64,000 bases of DNA from Marinobacter halotolerans. Its GTDB lineage: Bacteria > Pseudomonadota > Gammaproteobacteria > Pseudomonadales > Oleiphilaceae. This document shows positions 1-9,844 of this stretch, one piece after another (within the stretch, counting starts at the first letter, position 1; each line of letters starts with the position of its first letter). The stretch covers positions 1 through 64,000 of the forward strand of contig NZ_VMHP01000001.1 in the NCBI RefSeq assembly GCF_008795985.1, written 5' to 3'. The notes below the pieces were generated by a model. The model ran no database searches. It was not told the DNA's origin and worked only from the letters and a program-made list of their open reading frames with translations. Made by a program: the position numbers and the translations under genes.

Positions 1-96
1 AGAAGAAATTCAATAACCGGAATCTCTAATGTTTTCAAACGGTTGTCTTTCGATTTCTGGCCCGCCTGACCGGCGTGCCCCTCGAAAGAGATGCGT

Positions 97-124
97 ATTC
101 TACAGCCCAGCGGCTAGGTGTCAA
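97..124 (-). promoter_or_regulatory. strong sigma-70 promoter reading off the left edge
   Basis: On the minus strand a perfect -35 box TTGACA (119-124) lies 16 bases from a -10 box TAGAAT (97-102), followed by a GC-rich start region (ACGC). Transcription would run leftward out of the window, so the gene served is not visible. A near-consensus -10 with a GC-rich discriminator is typical of ribosomal protein and stable RNA promoters. In Pseudomonas, rpsP lies not far from purT, so a ribosomal protein operon is a guess. No coding region is supported in bases 1-165. Confidence 0.6.
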
Positions 125-165
125 CGGTTCGTAAGCAAGTTTTTGCCAAAGGCGGCGAAATACCG

Positions 166-1371
166 TCAAAAAACCGCTTTTACCAGGCCGGCAGACCTCA
201 TGGCCTTTTCTCTCGCCTCTTCAATAGTGCTGCCTTTGGCCAGGGTGACGCCCATCCGCCTTTTACCCTTGAGCTCTGGCTTGCCGAAAAGTCGCAGATA
301 TACCTCGGGTTCAGCCAGAGCTTTCTCTAAACCGGTGTACGCCACGTCCGACGAATCCCCTTCAGGCAGAATAACTGCGGAAGCGCTGGGACCGAGCTGC
401 CGGATGACGGGTACCGGTAACCCGAGTATCGCCCTGGCGTGAAGCGCAAACTCTGACAGATCCTGGGAAACCAGGGTTACCAGACCGGTATCATGGGGCC
501 GTGGCGAGACTTCGGAAAACCAGACCTGGTCGCCCTTCACAAAAAGCTCGACGCCGTAGATGCCGTAACCACCCAGATTATCAACGACGGATTCGGCAAC
601 CTCGCGGGAACGACCGAGTGCTGCGTTACTCATGGGTTGCGGCTGCCAGGATTCCCGATAGTCCCCATCCTCCTGGCGATGGCCAATAGGATCACAGAAC
701 GAAATCCCGTCACGGTGCCGCACCGTCAACAGCGTGATCTCATAATCAAAGTCCACAAAACCTTCAACAATCACCCTGCCTTTTCCCGCTCGACCACCCG
801 ACTGGGCGTATTCCCACGCAGCCTCAATGTCCTCTTTACTATTCACGGTACTCTGGCCTTTGCCAGAGGAACTCATCACTGGCTTCACAACCAGCGGCAG
901 TCCGATCTCGTCAACTGCGGCCAGATAATCGTCTCTGGTTTCCGCAAAGCGATAAGGAGACGTGGCCAGCCCCAGCTCTTCTGCCGCCAGCCGACGGATA
1001 CCCTCCCGATTCATCGTGAGGTTCACGGCCCTGGCCGTGGGTATGACGCGGTACCCCTCCTGTTCCAGCTTGACCAGCTCCGGAGTGGCAATCGCTTCAA
1101 TTTCGGGAACAATAAGATGAGGCTTTTCGGATTCGATGACGTATCGCAGCGCATCTCCGTCGAGCATATCGATTACATGGCTGCGATGGGCTACCTGCAT
1201 GGCGGGCGCGTTGGCGTAGCGATCGACCGCAATCACTTCCACGCCAAGGCGCTGCAACTCAATGACCACTTCCTTTCCAAGCTCGCCAGAACCACAGAAC
1301 AGAACGCGGAAGGCGTTATCTTTCAGTGGGGTCCCGAGCGTCACGGAATCTGGCGGGGCGGTTTCGGACAT
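166..1371 (-). CDS. purT: formate-dependent GAR transformylase PurT
   Basis: PurT makes formylglycinamide ribonucleotide from GAR, formate and ATP in purine synthesis, replacing the folate-dependent PurN step. The 401-residue protein has the family's usual length. It starts with a Rossmann-like segment ([20 protein letters not shown], about residues 28-47) and continues with an ATP-grasp fold ([14 protein letters not shown] near 160, [14 protein letters not shown] near 205, [22 protein letters not shown] near 275). The ATG at 1371 has an AGGAAA stretch about 12 bases upstream. It is the last gene of a leftward set nudL-gammaCA-DUF1289-purT with a 32-base gap before it. Family and function are very clear. 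Confidence 0.97.
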   Translation of the reverse strand: MSETAPPDSVTLGTPLKDNAFRVLFCGSGELGKEVVIELQRLGVEVIAVDRYANAPAMQVAHRSHVIDMLDGDALRYVIESEKPHLIVPEIEAIATPELVKLEQEGYRVIPTARAVNLTMNREGIRRLAAEELGLATSPYRFAETRDDYLAAVDEIGLPLVVKPVMSSSGKGQSTVNSKEDIEAAWEYAQSGGRAGKGRVIVEGFVDFDYEITLLTVRHRDGISFCDPIGHRQEDGDYRESWQPQPMSNAALGRSREVAESVVDNLGGYGIYGVELFVKGDQVWFSEVSPRPHDTGLVTLVSQDLSEFALHARAILGLPVPVIRQLGPSASAVILPEGDSSDVAYTGLEKALAEPEVYLRLFGKPELKGKRRMGVTLAKGSTIEEAREKAMRSAGLVKAVF

Positions 1372-1403
1372 GGCAATGGTTTCCTTTCTGGTGGTTGATG
1401 GAC

Positions 1404-1586
1404 TCAGAGACTGACCTGCTCTTCCCGCCGCGCGACGTTTTCGAGCACTTTACGGCGCTCTTCGTCGTCAAACCGCGGCCAATTCATTATCTCATTACTG
1501 GTACGATGGCAGCCGATACAGACATTATTTTCATCCAGCGCGCAGATACTGACACAGGGCGACTGCACCCGATCCTGTCGGCGCAT
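1404..1586 (-). CDS. DUF1289 small cysteine-rich protein
   Basis: This 60-residue protein carries the DUF1289 signature: [20 protein letters not shown] near the N terminus, with four cysteines in a C-x3-C...C-x2-C arrangement, followed by W and several acidic/basic residues. Spacing suggests a small metal-binding fold, but no function is established for the family. I place the start at the ATG at 1586 (MRRQDRVQ), one base after the gamma-CA stop codon, which implies translational coupling. A longer reading from 1646 would overlap the upstream gene by about 60 bases and adds no conserved sequence. The gene sits between gamma-CA and purT, the same order I recall from Pseudomonas (PA3751-PA3754). 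Confidence 0.85.
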   Translation of the reverse strand: MRRQDRVQSPCVSICALDENNVCIGCHRTSNEIMNWPRFDDEERRKVLENVARREEQVSL

Positions 1587-1587
1587 C

Positions 1588-2130
1588 TCAGTCCTCCACT
1601 TCCGACGGTTCGCAGGGCTTGAGACACTGGCTATAGTTCTCTGCATTCTTGACGTAATGAGCGGCGCTCATTTCCAGCATTTTCTTCTCGTTGTCGGTCA
1701 GTTCCCGCTTGATCTTGCCGGGCGAGCCGACCACCATCGATCCATCAGGCACTTCCATACCTTCCGGAATCAGTGTGTTTGCCCCGATCAGGCAATGCTT
1801 ACCAATTTTGGCGCCGTTAAGAACAACCGCATTAATACCGATGAGCGAGTAGTCCCCTATTTCACAGCCGTGCAGCATCACTTTGTGGCCAACCGTGACT
1901 CCACGACCGAGATTGAGGGTAAGACCCGGGTCCGTATGAAGTACGGAACCGTCCTGAACGTTGGTTTCCGGGCCGATGGTAATCCACTCGTTATCACCTC
2001 GGATCACCACGTTAAACCAGACACTCGAACGCTCCATTAGCCTGACACTTCCAATCACCGAGGCATTGTCCGCAACGAACTGCCCCTGCCCATGAAGTTC
2101 CGGCTTGCGATCACCAAGTTCAAAAAACAT
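1588..2130 (-). CDS. gamma-carbonic anhydrase family protein (YrdA-like)
   Basis: This is a left-handed beta-helix hexapeptide-repeat protein of 180 residues, the usual size of the bacterial gamma-carbonic anhydrase group (YrdA, PaaY, CaiE). Three histidines in the expected pattern, H65, H82 and H87 (VLHTDPG and VGHKVMLHG), would bind the metal between subunits of a trimer. Whether it hydrates CO2 or acts as another hydrolase is not decided by sequence. The start at 2130 has a clear GGAG ribosome site (AAGGAGACTGTT before ATG). It is the second gene of the nudL-gammaCA-DUF1289-purT set, 12 bases after nudL. Confidence 0.93.
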   Translation of the reverse strand: MFFELGDRKPELHGQGQFVADNASVIGSVRLMERSSVWFNVVIRGDNEWITIGPETNVQDGSVLHTDPGLTLNLGRGVTVGHKVMLHGCEIGDYSLIGINAVVLNGAKIGKHCLIGANTLIPEGMEVPDGSMVVGSPGKIKRELTDNEKKMLEMSAAHYVKNAENYSQCLKPCEPSEVED

Positions 2131-2142
2131 AACAGTCTCCTT

Positions 2143-2730
2143 TCAACCTTTCCTCGCCGGCTCGAGAAGATCGATGCCAGCGTCGTAAACTGCGTTCAGA
2201 AAATCCACCAACACAACCGCCGAAAGACCCCAGATTTGGAATCGGTCCCAGCGGTAACAGGGCACGTAGAACGTGTTGTTCATAAAGCTGAGAGCGTCGG
2301 TACGTTCCCGGCGGTCTTCCAGAAAGAAACTCACCGGCACCCTGAAAATGCTCTCGATCTCGGCAGGGTTCGCCGTTAGCGGGTGATCGCCGGGAATCAC
2401 ACCGACGTAAGGCGTCACCAGAATCTGGTGCAATGACATCACCTGACTGAGGGGCCCTATGAGCTCCACCTTCTCCGGTGGCAGACCGATTTCCTCGTGG
2501 GTTTCACGAAGGGCGGTTTGCGCAAGGGACTCATCTTCACGGTCACGCCGTCCACCCGGGAAAGAAACCTGCCCCCGATGAGTGCTCAGATTTGACGATC
2601 TGAGCGTAAAAACAATCTCGGGATTGTCACGATTCTCAGTAACCGGGACCAGAACCCCCGCCTCGGGATAATCCAGCGTCAATAATCTGGGTACATAACC
2701 CGAAAGGCGTTCGTGAAGTAGGTCGCGCAA
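2143..2730 (-). CDS. Nudix CoA pyrophosphatase NudL-like
   Basis: This 195-residue Nudix hydrolase is of the YeaB/NudL coenzyme A pyrophosphatase type. The Nudix box is complete: GGRRDREDESLAQT followed by ALRETHEEIGL at about residues 59-84, with the preceding SxRS.LSTHRGQVSFPGG segment typical of CoA-cleaving members. Activity would be hydrolysis of CoA or oxidised CoA to 3',5'-ADP and phosphopantetheine. The reading frame opens with TTG at 2730, with a GGAG stretch about 9 bases upstream. I found no better in-frame ATG nearby, so a TTG start is likely. It appears to lead the leftward operon ending at purT. Confidence 0.88.
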   Translation of the reverse strand: MRDLLHERLSGYVPRLLTLDYPEAGVLVPVTENRDNPEIVFTLRSSNLSTHRGQVSFPGGRRDREDESLAQTALRETHEEIGLPPEKVELIGPLSQVMSLHQILVTPYVGVIPGDHPLTANPAEIESIFRVPVSFFLEDRRERTDALSFMNNTFYVPCYRWDRFQIWGLSAVVLVDFLNAVYDAGIDLLEPARKG

Positions 2731-2829
2731 AATCTGGCTCCGTTTTTACATCTGACTCTTGAATGAGACACCCGCAGCACGGATAGTTACGTTCACAATC
2801 ACACACTCGTCCAGTTTACGGTGAACCGA

Positions 2830-3372
2830 ATGAAATACTGCAGTACCTGCGGCGCGCAGGTCGAACAAAAAATTCCTGAAGGCGACAATCGCCATCGTTA
2901 TGTGTGTGTTAATTGCGAAACCATACATTACCAGAATCCGCGAATTGTCGCCGGTACCGTGCCCGTTCTGGATGGCCAGGTACTTCTCTGCCGCCGGGCA
3001 ATCGAGCCTCGGTATGGCTACTGGACCCTACCCGCCGGCTTCATGGAAAACTCGGAAACCACATTGGAGGCGGCCGCTCGGGAAACCGTGGAGGAAGCAC
3101 TTGCCGACGTCACCATGAATGACCTTTACACGGTCATTCACGTGCCCCACATTGATCAGGTCCATATGTTTTACCGGGCCACACTGAACAACCGGGATTT
3201 CGGCGCTGGCGAAGAGTCACTGGAAACCCGGCTATTCCCCCTGGCGGAAATTCCCTGGGACGAGCTTTCCTTCCCAACGGTTCGCCGAACACTCGAACTG
3301 TTTCTGGCAGATTATGAAAAAGACCAGTATCCGGTACATGTTGAGGACATCCGCTACCAGATGCGCAAATAA
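2830..3372 (+). CDS. zinc-ribbon Nudix hydrolase
   Basis: This 180-residue protein begins with a zinc ribbon (YCSTCG ... YVCVNCE, two CxxC pairs in the first 35 residues), then a Nudix domain. The Nudix box reads GFMENSETTLEAAARETVEE (about 75-94). After it the usual EExG glycine is replaced (EEALADV), which I recall as normal in this zinc-ribbon subgroup. The substrate is probably a nucleotide-sugar or NAD-like pyrophosphate, but it cannot be read from sequence. The ATG at 2830 is preceded by GGTGA at a good distance; a GTG nine bases earlier (2821) is an alternative. It is divergent from nudL and convergent with the NIF3-like gene. Confidence 0.85.
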   Translation: MKYCSTCGAQVEQKIPEGDNRHRYVCVNCETIHYQNPRIVAGTVPVLDGQVLLCRRAIEPRYGYWTLPAGFMENSETTLEAAARETVEEALADVTMNDLYTVIHVPHIDQVHMFYRATLNNRDFGAGEESLETRLFPLAEIPWDELSFPTVRRTLELFLADYEKDQYPVHVEDIRYQMRK

Positions 3373-3383
3373 CATGACGCCCG

Positions 3384-3695
3384 TTACAGGTCTTCCATCC
3401 GAAAAACCTCATAGGCAGGCTCTTCATAAGGGTGCGCCAGCTTGAGAGCTGCAACCGCCGCCCTTATTGCACCGTCCTCACACACCAACTCCACCCGATA
3501 CTCGGTCACCGTCTCGAGCTCGCCTGACTGACCCAGGAAGGGCTGACTGCCATCAAGCGGTCGGAATTGCCCCTGACCCAGGCACTGCCAAGCACAGCAG
3601 TCATAGTCACCGATCCGACCTGCGCCAGCTGTGAAAAGTGCATTCTTGGTTTCTTCCAGATGACTTTCAGGAACGAAATAGCAAAGTTTGTACAT
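3384..3695 (-). CDS. NIF3/YqfO-like small protein
   Basis: This 103-residue protein starts MYKLCYFVPESHLEETKNAL and carries GAGRIGDYDCCAWQCLGQGQ and HPYEEPAYEVF. These match the small alpha-beta domain (YqfO type) inserted in NIF3-family proteins and also found alone in proteobacteria. Function is unknown; the HPYEEPAY motif suggests metal or nucleotide binding. The start at 3695 has a strong ribosome site (GGGAGG, 9 bases upstream), so the longer reading from 3758 is rejected. The neighbouring order (nudix, NIF3-like, then purL and mltF) resembles Pseudomonas. Confidence 0.85.
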   Translation of the reverse strand: MYKLCYFVPESHLEETKNALFTAGAGRIGDYDCCAWQCLGQGQFRPLDGSQPFLGQSGELETVTEYRVELVCEDGAIRAAVAALKLAHPYEEPAYEVFRMEDL

Positions 3696-3758
3696 CAGCA
3701 ACACCTCCCGATTGTGTGGCCAAACCCAATATCCAGGACAGATTAAGCAGTTATGCAC

Positions 3759-3781
3759 TTACCCACAGAATCTGTGGATAA
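3759..3781. promoter_or_regulatory. head-to-head pair of DnaA-box-like sites
   Basis: TTACCCACA (3759-3767, one mismatch from the consensus TTATCCACA) faces TGTGGATAA (3773-3781, the exact complement of the consensus). Together they form a 23-base palindrome about one central base with a single mismatch pair. A weaker third copy, TTATGCACT, begins at 3751. These could bind DnaA and regulate the leftward NIF3-like gene or titrate DnaA. No dnaA, rpmH or gyrB lies nearby, so this is not the usual chromosomal origin context. Confidence 0.5.
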
Positions 3782-4007
3782 CTCTGGGGAAAGTTTTTGG
3801 GAACCCTCGTCTACGCCCTGCGAATACTGCACTTCCGTCAAATTGGCGACAAATTACCCGATCACAATAAATGTTTATTTATCAATTAGTTAGTATTGTC
3901 TAGCAAAAAATGAATCGGGACCCAATGCTTTGCTCACGCAGTAACCAGCCCGGCCCCAAAAATGTGCATAAAACTCAAACGTCAAGTCCGTATCCGCCAA
4001 TTTAACG

Positions 4008-4055
4008 AAAAAAACCGGCCTGAATTTCATCATTTTCAGATGCATTCAGACCGGT
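4008..4055 (-). terminator. intrinsic terminator after purL
   Basis: Read on the minus strand, ACCGGTCTGAAT (4044-4055) pairs with ATTCAGGCCGGT (4014-4025) across an 18-base loop. The stem is 12 base pairs with one G-T pair and runs straight into a seven-T tract (4008-4014). It lies about 20 bases beyond the purL stop codon, exactly where a Rho-independent terminator is expected. Confidence 0.85.
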
Positions 4056-4074
4056 CTCCAGAATACGGGATTTT

Positions 4075-7000
4075 TTATCCGTACCAGCGCCGTGCGTTAC
4101 GGAATATCCGTATCCACGGCGCATCTTCATTCCAGTGCTCCGGATGCCAGGAATGCTGGGACGTCCGGAAAACCCGTTCCGGATGGGGCATCATGATGGT
4201 AACCCGCCCGTCCCGCGTGGTGACGCCGGTAATTCCCTCGGCGGAACCATTTGGGTTGTATGGGTATCGCTCGGTAACCTGCCCCCGATTGTCCACGTAT
4301 CGAAGCGCTACCAATTCGCTCTCCGTCAGATTCACGGGGCTGTCATTGCCAGAAAACTCGACGCGACCTTCGCCATGGGCCACGGCGATCGGCATACGTG
4401 AACCGGCCATGCCGTCGAGGAATGCTGACGGTGATGACGGAACCTCGGCCATGACCAGACGCGCTTCGAACTGTTCTGACTGATTCCTCACAAATCGTGG
4501 CCACCCCTGGCTGCCCGGGATCAGCTCGTGAAGATTCGACAGCATCTGGCAGCCATTACACACTCCCAGGGTTAATGTGTCCTGACGGTTAAAAAAGGCC
4601 GCAAACTGGTCCCTGACACGATCGTTAAACAGGATGGATTTTGCCCACCCCTCACCGGCACCCAGTACATCACCGAATGAGAAGCCGCCACAAGCCACCA
4701 TCGACTTGAATCCTTCAAGGGAAACCCGCCCGGAGAGCAGATCACTCATGTGCACGTCGACAGACTCGAAACCTGCCCGATCAAACGCGGCTGCCATCTC
4801 CACCTGGCCGTTCACACCCTGCTCACGGAGCACCGCGACTTTCGGGCGTGCGCCGGTATTGATAAACGGGGCCGCAATATCGTCATCCAGATCAAATGTC
4901 AGTTCTGCCTGCAGACCGGGGTCACCGTCATCCTTCAGATTATCGAATTCCTGCTGGGCGCAGTCGGCGTTATCACGGAGAGACTGGATACGGTAACTGG
5001 TCTGGGCCCACAGCTGATGAAGCTCTGCCCGGGAACGGCAGATAACATCTTCGCCGCCGAAGGAGAACCTCACCTGATGATCACTGTTCAGGGTCCCCAC
5101 GACTGAGGTGTGGTCATCAAGGCCGGCTGCCGAGAACTGCTGCAGCACAAAAGAGGTGTCCTCTCGACGCACCTGGATGACCGCCCCGAGTTCTTCGTTG
5201 AACAGTTCGCGCGGAAACTGGGACACGTCCTCTGCCAGGCCATCCAGCTTGATATCGATGCCGGTATGCCCGGCAAACGCCATTTCGGCCAGGGTGACAA
5301 ACAGCCCGCCGTCGGAACGGTCGTGGTAGGCCAGTAGTTTACCGTCACCGTTCAGCCCCTGGATCACGGCAAAAAACGCCTTGATGTCTTCAGGGTCATC
5401 CAGATCCGGCGCCACTGCTCCGACCCTCTGGTAAACCTGTGCCAGACACGAGCCCCCAAGACGATTCTGGCCCGCCGCGAGGTCCACCAGAATCAGGTCA
5501 GTCTCGCCCGCATTGGTAATCAGCTGCGGTGTCAACGTCCGGTCCACATCCACTACCGGTGCAAAACCACTGACAATCAGTGACAGCGGTGAAGTCACGC
5601 TTTTCTGTTCACCGCCATCTTCTTCCCAGACCGTTTTCATGGACATGGAATCCTTGCCCACGGGAATCGCAATTCCCAACTCCGGGCACAGCTCCATGCC
5701 AACCGCTTTTACCGTCTCGTAAAGATTTTCGTCCTCACCGGGGTGGCCCGCTGCGGCCATCCAGTTGGCGGACAGACGGATATCAGACAGGGCTGCAATC
5801 GGGGCAGCGGCAATATTGGTGATCACTTCACCCACCGCCATCCGCCCTGAGGCCGGCGCGTCGATGACGGCAACAGGCGTGCGTTCGCCCATGGCCATAG
5901 CCTCACCGGACCGAACATCGAAAGAGGTAGAGGTTACGGCAACATCGCTCACCGGCACCTGCCAGGGTCCGACCATCTGGTCGCGGGCAACCAGCCCGGT
6001 AATTGTGCGATCACCGATGGTGATCAGAAAGCTCTTCGATCCGACAGTCGGCAGTCGCAACAGGCGATCGACGGCGTCGTTAACGTCGATCTTGCCAGAA
6101 TCGAAGATCGGCTTGGTAAAGGATGAACGAGTCACGCTGCGATGCATGCGCGGCGGCTTGCCAAACAATACATCCATTGGCAGATCCACAGGCCGGTCAT
6201 CAAAATAGGAATCCGACAACTGAAGATGATGCTCCTCGGTCGCATCACCAACCACCGCGTAAGGGCAACGCTCGCGACGGCAGAGTGCGTCGAAGAGTTC
6301 GAGGTTTTCCGGGGCAACGGCCATTACGTAACGTTCCTGGGATTCGTTACACCAGATCTCCAGGGGTGACATGCCCGGCTCGTCACTGGGGATATCCCTC
6401 AGTTCAAAACGGCCACCGCGGCCACCGTCTTTCACCAGTTCCGGCATCGCGTTGGAAAGCCCGCCCGCGCCAACGTCGTGAATAAAGCAGATGGGGTTTT
6501 CGTCACCCATTTGCCAGCAGCGGTCGATCACTTCCTGGCAACGGCGCTCCATTTCCGGGTTGTCTCGCTGAACCGAGGCAAAATCGAGGTTCTCGTTGCT
6601 GGAACCCGAGTCCATGGAAGACGCAGCGCCACCACCCAGACCAATCAGCATGGACGGTCCGCCCAATACAATCAGCTTGGCGCCAACGGGGATATGGCCT
6701 TTCTCAACATGATCGGCGCGAATGTTACCCAGACCGCCGGCAATCATGATCGGTTTATGGTAACCGCGGACTTCCTCGCCGTTTGCGCCGGGCACAAGGG
6801 TTTCAAACGTGCGGAAATACCCAGCCAAGTTGGGCCGGCCGAATTCGTTATTAAACGCCGCGCCACCAATAGGCGCCTCGATCATGATATCCAGCGCGGA
6901 AGCAATGCGCTCCGGCTTGCCATAACCGATTTCCCAGGGCTGGCCGTCGTCGGGAATATTCAGGTTGGAGACCGTAAAACCGGTGAGCCCGGCTTTCGGC

Positions 7001-7980
7001 TTAGAGCCCCGTCCGGTGGCACCCTCATCCCGGATCTCGCCGCCAGACCCCGTCGCCGCCCCGGCCGCTGGAGCGATAGCGGTCGGGTGGTTGTGGGTTT
7101 CCACCTTCATGAGGATATGAATATCTTCCTCATGGTAACGGTAGGTTCCGCTTTCCGGTTCCGGAAAGAAGCGGCCGCCCTTACTACCACGGATCACCGA
7201 CGCGTTATCCTTGTAGGCGGATAGCACGCCATCACTGCTCATCTCATGGGTATTCCGGATCATCGCGAACAACGACTTTTCCTGACCCTCGCCGTCAATA
7301 TCCCAGGACGCATTGAAAATCTTGTGGCGACAGTGCTCCGAGTTCGCCTGGGCAAACATCATCAGCTCGACATCGGTCGGATCACGCTCCAGGTGGGTGA
7401 ACGACTTGACCAGATAATCGATCTCGTCCTCGGCAAGCGCGAGTCCCAGTGACTGGTTGGCCTCGACCAGTGCCCGGCGCCCACCGGAAAGAACCGGCAC
7501 CCGTGCAAGTAGCCTGGGCTCTTCAGTGTGGAACAGCAGTTCGGCACCGCCCATTTCGTGGAAAACTTTCTGGGTCATGCGATCATGCAGAAGACCGGCA
7601 ATCTTTTCCCGCTGTTCAAGGCTGAGTTTGCGGGCGCACTTTACGTAAAAAGCGGTACCCCGCTCGATACGACGGATCTGACGCAGGCCGCAATTGCGGG
7701 CAATTTCCGTCGCCTTACTTGACCAGGGCGAGAGCGTGCCCGGCCGTGGAACAACTAGAAAAAGCACCCCTTCCGGCTCTTCAACCGGTACGCTGGGGCC
7801 GTAGGTCAGCAACCGGTCCAATACCGCCTGGTCGCAGTCGGTCAGCTCGGACTCCAGGTCGGTGAAATGCATGAACTCGGCGTAAACATGCTCCACATCG
7901 GGCACTAGGTCCTGAATACGTGATTGCAGCTTGCGAGAACGGAAAGGCGAGAGCGCCGGAGCGCCGCGAAGTTCGAGCAT
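4075..7980 (-). CDS. purL: phosphoribosylformylglycinamidine synthase PurL
   Basis: PurL turns FGAR, glutamine and ATP into FGAM, the fourth step of purine synthesis. At 1301 residues it is the large single-chain form of gammaproteobacteria. It has an N-terminal PurS-like part ([14 protein letters not shown]), two AIRS/PurM-type halves ([20 protein letters not shown] near 300; [11 protein letters not shown] in the second half), and a C-terminal class I glutaminase with nucleophile Cys in [10 protein letters not shown] and HPERVF near the end. I start it at the ATG at 7980, where the sequence first matches the family; the frame stays open to 8049 but those residues look unlike PurL. It is monocistronic, with its own terminator at 4008-4055. 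Confidence 0.97.
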   Translation of the reverse strand: MLELRGAPALSPFRSRKLQSRIQDLVPDVEHVYAEFMHFTDLESELTDCDQAVLDRLLTYGPSVPVEEPEGVLFLVVPRPGTLSPWSSKATEIARNCGLRQIRRIERGTAFYVKCARKLSLEQREKIAGLLHDRMTQKVFHEMGGAELLFHTEEPRLLARVPVLSGGRRALVEANQSLGLALAEDEIDYLVKSFTHLERDPTDVELMMFAQANSEHCRHKIFNASWDIDGEGQEKSLFAMIRNTHEMSSDGVLSAYKDNASVIRGSKGGRFFPEPESGTYRYHEEDIHILMKVETHNHPTAIAPAAGAATGSGGEIRDEGATGRGSKPKAGLTGFTVSNLNIPDDGQPWEIGYGKPERIASALDIMIEAPIGGAAFNNEFGRPNLAGYFRTFETLVPGANGEEVRGYHKPIMIAGGLGNIRADHVEKGHIPVGAKLIVLGGPSMLIGLGGGAASSMDSGSSNENLDFASVQRDNPEMERRCQEVIDRCWQMGDENPICFIHDVGAGGLSNAMPELVKDGGRGGRFELRDIPSDEPGMSPLEIWCNESQERYVMAVAPENLELFDALCRRERCPYAVVGDATEEHHLQLSDSYFDDRPVDLPMDVLFGKPPRMHRSVTRSSFTKPIFDSGKIDVNDAVDRLLRLPTVGSKSFLITIGDRTITGLVARDQMVGPWQVPVSDVAVTSTSFDVRSGEAMAMGERTPVAVIDAPASGRMAVGEVITNIAAAPIAALSDIRLSANWMAAAGHPGEDENLYETVKAVGMELCPELGIAIPVGKDSMSMKTVWEEDGGEQKSVTSPLSLIVSGFAPVVDVDRTLTPQLITNAGETDLILVDLAAGQNRLGGSCLAQVYQRVGAVAPDLDDPEDIKAFFAVIQGLNGDGKLLAYHDRSDGGLFVTLAEMAFAGHTGIDIKLDGLAEDVSQFPRELFNEELGAVIQVRREDTSFVLQQFSAAGLDDHTSVVGTLNSDHQVRFSFGGEDVICRSRAELHQLWAQTSYRIQSLRDNADCAQQEFDNLKDDGDPGLQAELTFDLDDDIAAPFINTGARPKVAVLREQGVNGQVEMAAAFDRAGFESVDVHMSDLLSGRVSLEGFKSMVACGGFSFGDVLGAGEGWAKSILFNDRVRDQFAAFFNRQDTLTLGVCNGCQMLSNLHELIPGSQGWPRFVRNQSEQFEARLVMAEVPSSPSAFLDGMAGSRMPIAVAHGEGRVEFSGNDSPVNLTESELVALRYVDNRGQVTERYPYNPNGSAEGITGVTTRDGRVTIMMPHPERVFRTSQHSWHPEHWNEDAPWIRIFRNARRWYG

Positions 7981-8313
7981 ATCTAAACCTGTGTGCGAAA
8001 CGGGTTCGTCGGGGAAATGGCCAATAGCCGGCCAACTGAAAGGCCGCAATGATACTCGAAAGCTGGACCGGGATACAGCGTTCTACCGCCTCTGGCACCT
8101 GGATAAATTTACATCATTTTGCACAGATATTGAGCAATTAATTTGACCGCATCATCCAGACCATAGATCATGATGTGAGCCAGGGAGGCTTTGGAATGGG
8201 CTTTAAGGCGCTGGTGATCGAAACTGCAGGCGCGCCGTAGAACCCATCGTAACGGAATGAGGGAGTTCGTAACTTTGCTAGATCTCTTGATATCCAATGG
8301 TCAGCAACCGCTG
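7981..8313. other. 333-base divergent gap between purL and mltF
   Basis: This region separates two divergent genes and must contain both promoters. An AT-rich tract at about 8100-8150 is the most promoter-like part on the purL side, but the boxes are weak. On the mltF side the frame stays open from an ATG at 8257, giving an alternative longer N terminus for MltF. No RNA gene or further protein gene is seen. Confidence 0.5.
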
Positions 8314-9801
8314 ATGGCGTCATTAAGGCGGGCCCTCATTTTCGGCGCGCTGTTTGTCATGGCCGGCTGTTCCCGGCCCAGTACCCTCCAGGAAATACAA
8401 GCGGAAGGCGTGCTTCACGTCATTACAAAAACAGCCCCTTCGATTTATTACGAGGGTCGCGACGGCAAAACCGGATACGACTATCAGCTTGCCAAGATGT
8501 TCGCTGAGGATCTGGGGGTCGAGCTCCGGCTCCGGGTTGCGGATGACAACACCGAAATTCTTTCCGTGCTCGATCAGAATTACGCCCACATAGGAATGGC
8601 AGGTGTCTCTGCACGGGCCGGATACGATTCGCGGTTCCAGGCCATCGCCAATGGCACCAAAGCCAGATCCGTCATTGTTTATAACCGTGAGGCGGAAAGC
8701 CCGGAGTCCTTGAAGGACCTGGACGGCAAAACTCTGCATCTGCTTGCGAACAGCAACCATCGCCGGCAGCTCCAATCATCGGAGGAAGTCATCGACGATG
8801 TTCAGTGGCAGGAGCATCCGGGCCTTGATGCTGCTGGCCTGCTGGCCCGAGTTCAGTCCGGCGAGTTTTCATACGCCGTGGTTGCCTCCAACGAATTGAA
8901 CCTGAACCACGTGTTCTTTCCCGAGGTCAAACGGGGATTCAGCCTGAATGATCCGGCCGACGTTCTTTGGCTGTTTCCCGCCGAGCAGGATCAGAGCCTG
9001 GTGAAGGCCGCCAGGAAATTTTTTGCAAAGGTGGAAGCAGACGGCACGCTGGCGCAACTGAACGAAAGATTCTATGGCCACCTTGACCGCTTGAACTATG
9101 TCGGCGCACGCACGTTCCTTCATCACGTCAGAAACCGGCTACCCAAGTACGACACTCTGTTTAAGCAATATGCCAAAGAGTACGATCTCGACTGGCGTCT
9201 GCTGGCAGCGGTGGGCTACCAGGAATCGCACTGGCGTCCGAATGCGGTTTCGCCCACCGGTGTACGCGGCCTGATGATGTTGACTCGCAGCACCGCCAGC
9301 CATATCGGAATCAGCAACAGGCTGGACGTGGAGGAAAGCATACGTGGCGGTGCGAAATATCTCACCATCGTTCGCCGCAAGGTGCCGGAACGCATTCCCG
9401 AGCCGGACAAAACCTGGTTTGCACTGGCTTCCTACAACGTCGGCTGGGGCCATGTTGAGGACGCCCGTCGCCTGACAGAAGGTGCCGGCAAAGACCCGGA
9501 TCGGTGGATGGACGTCAAGGAATTCCTTCCCCTCCTAAGCCAGAAAGAGTGGTACACGAAAACCCGTTTCGGATACGCCCGCGGCAACGAGCCGGTTATG
9601 TACGTACAGAATATTCGACGTTACTACGACTTTCTGGCCTGGATGTATGAACCCACGCAGGTGGCCGATGCCGACAAGGAAACCTGGCTGAACGAACTGG
9701 AGGCAGCCCAGCCAACCGTTGCACCCGGTCCGCGAGTGATCAAGAAAGGCAGCGGGCATAAAGTGCCGGAAGAGCTGAGCTATCTGCCGCCAACACTCTG
9801 A
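8314..9801 (+). CDS. mltF: membrane-bound lytic murein transglycosylase F
   Basis: MltF cleaves the glycan strand of peptidoglycan to give 1,6-anhydro ends and acts at the inner face of the outer membrane. From the ATG at 8314 the protein has 495 residues and a lipoprotein signal (hydrophobic LIFGALFVMAG then Cys19). An extracellular solute-binding-type domain (about 35-265) is followed by a family-1 lytic transglycosylase domain whose catalytic Glu lies in GYQESHWRPNAVSPTGVRG. The tail is low complexity and rich in P and K. The ATG at 8257 would add 19 residues before the signal; neither start has a strong ribosome site, and I prefer 8314 because it gives a normal-length signal peptide. Confidence 0.92.
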   Translation: MASLRRALIFGALFVMAGCSRPSTLQEIQAEGVLHVITKTAPSIYYEGRDGKTGYDYQLAKMFAEDLGVELRLRVADDNTEILSVLDQNYAHIGMAGVSARAGYDSRFQAIANGTKARSVIVYNREAESPESLKDLDGKTLHLLANSNHRRQLQSSEEVIDDVQWQEHPGLDAAGLLARVQSGEFSYAVVASNELNLNHVFFPEVKRGFSLNDPADVLWLFPAEQDQSLVKAARKFFAKVEADGTLAQLNERFYGHLDRLNYVGARTFLHHVRNRLPKYDTLFKQYAKEYDLDWRLLAAVGYQESHWRPNAVSPTGVRGLMMLTRSTASHIGISNRLDVEESIRGGAKYLTIVRRKVPERIPEPDKTWFALASYNVGWGHVEDARRLTEGAGKDPDRWMDVKEFLPLLSQKEWYTKTRFGYARGNEPVMYVQNIRRYYDFLAWMYEPTQVADADKETWLNELEAAQPTVAPGPRVIKKGSGHKVPEELSYLPPTL

Positions 9802-9844
9802 TTCAAATTTGCAGTCGACTCCCGATGAGGGTTCTGTCTTACCG

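Larger units (their letters stand above)
3696..4074. other. 379-base gene-free gap between the NIF3-like gene and purL
   Basis: The gap holds two head-to-head DnaA-box-like sites (3759-3781), an AT-rich stretch (about 3865-3912) and, at its right end, the intrinsic terminator of purL (4008-4055). No open reading frame with a plausible start, ribosome site and family signature is visible on either strand. The promoter of the leftward NIF3-like gene must lie here, but I could not place convincing -35/-10 boxes. Confidence 0.6.

Noticed and set aside
493..1398. 301-residue open frame antisense to purT
   Set aside because: Shadow of purT with no family signature; purT is unambiguous.
3696..4074. 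Chromosomal origin
   Set aside because: Only two good DnaA boxes are present and no origin-linked gene (dnaA, dnaN, rpmH, gyrB, parAB) is in the window.
7981..8049. N-terminal extension of PurL
   Set aside because: The frame stays open upstream of 7980, but those 23 residues do not resemble PurL, whose conserved N terminus begins at the chosen ATG.
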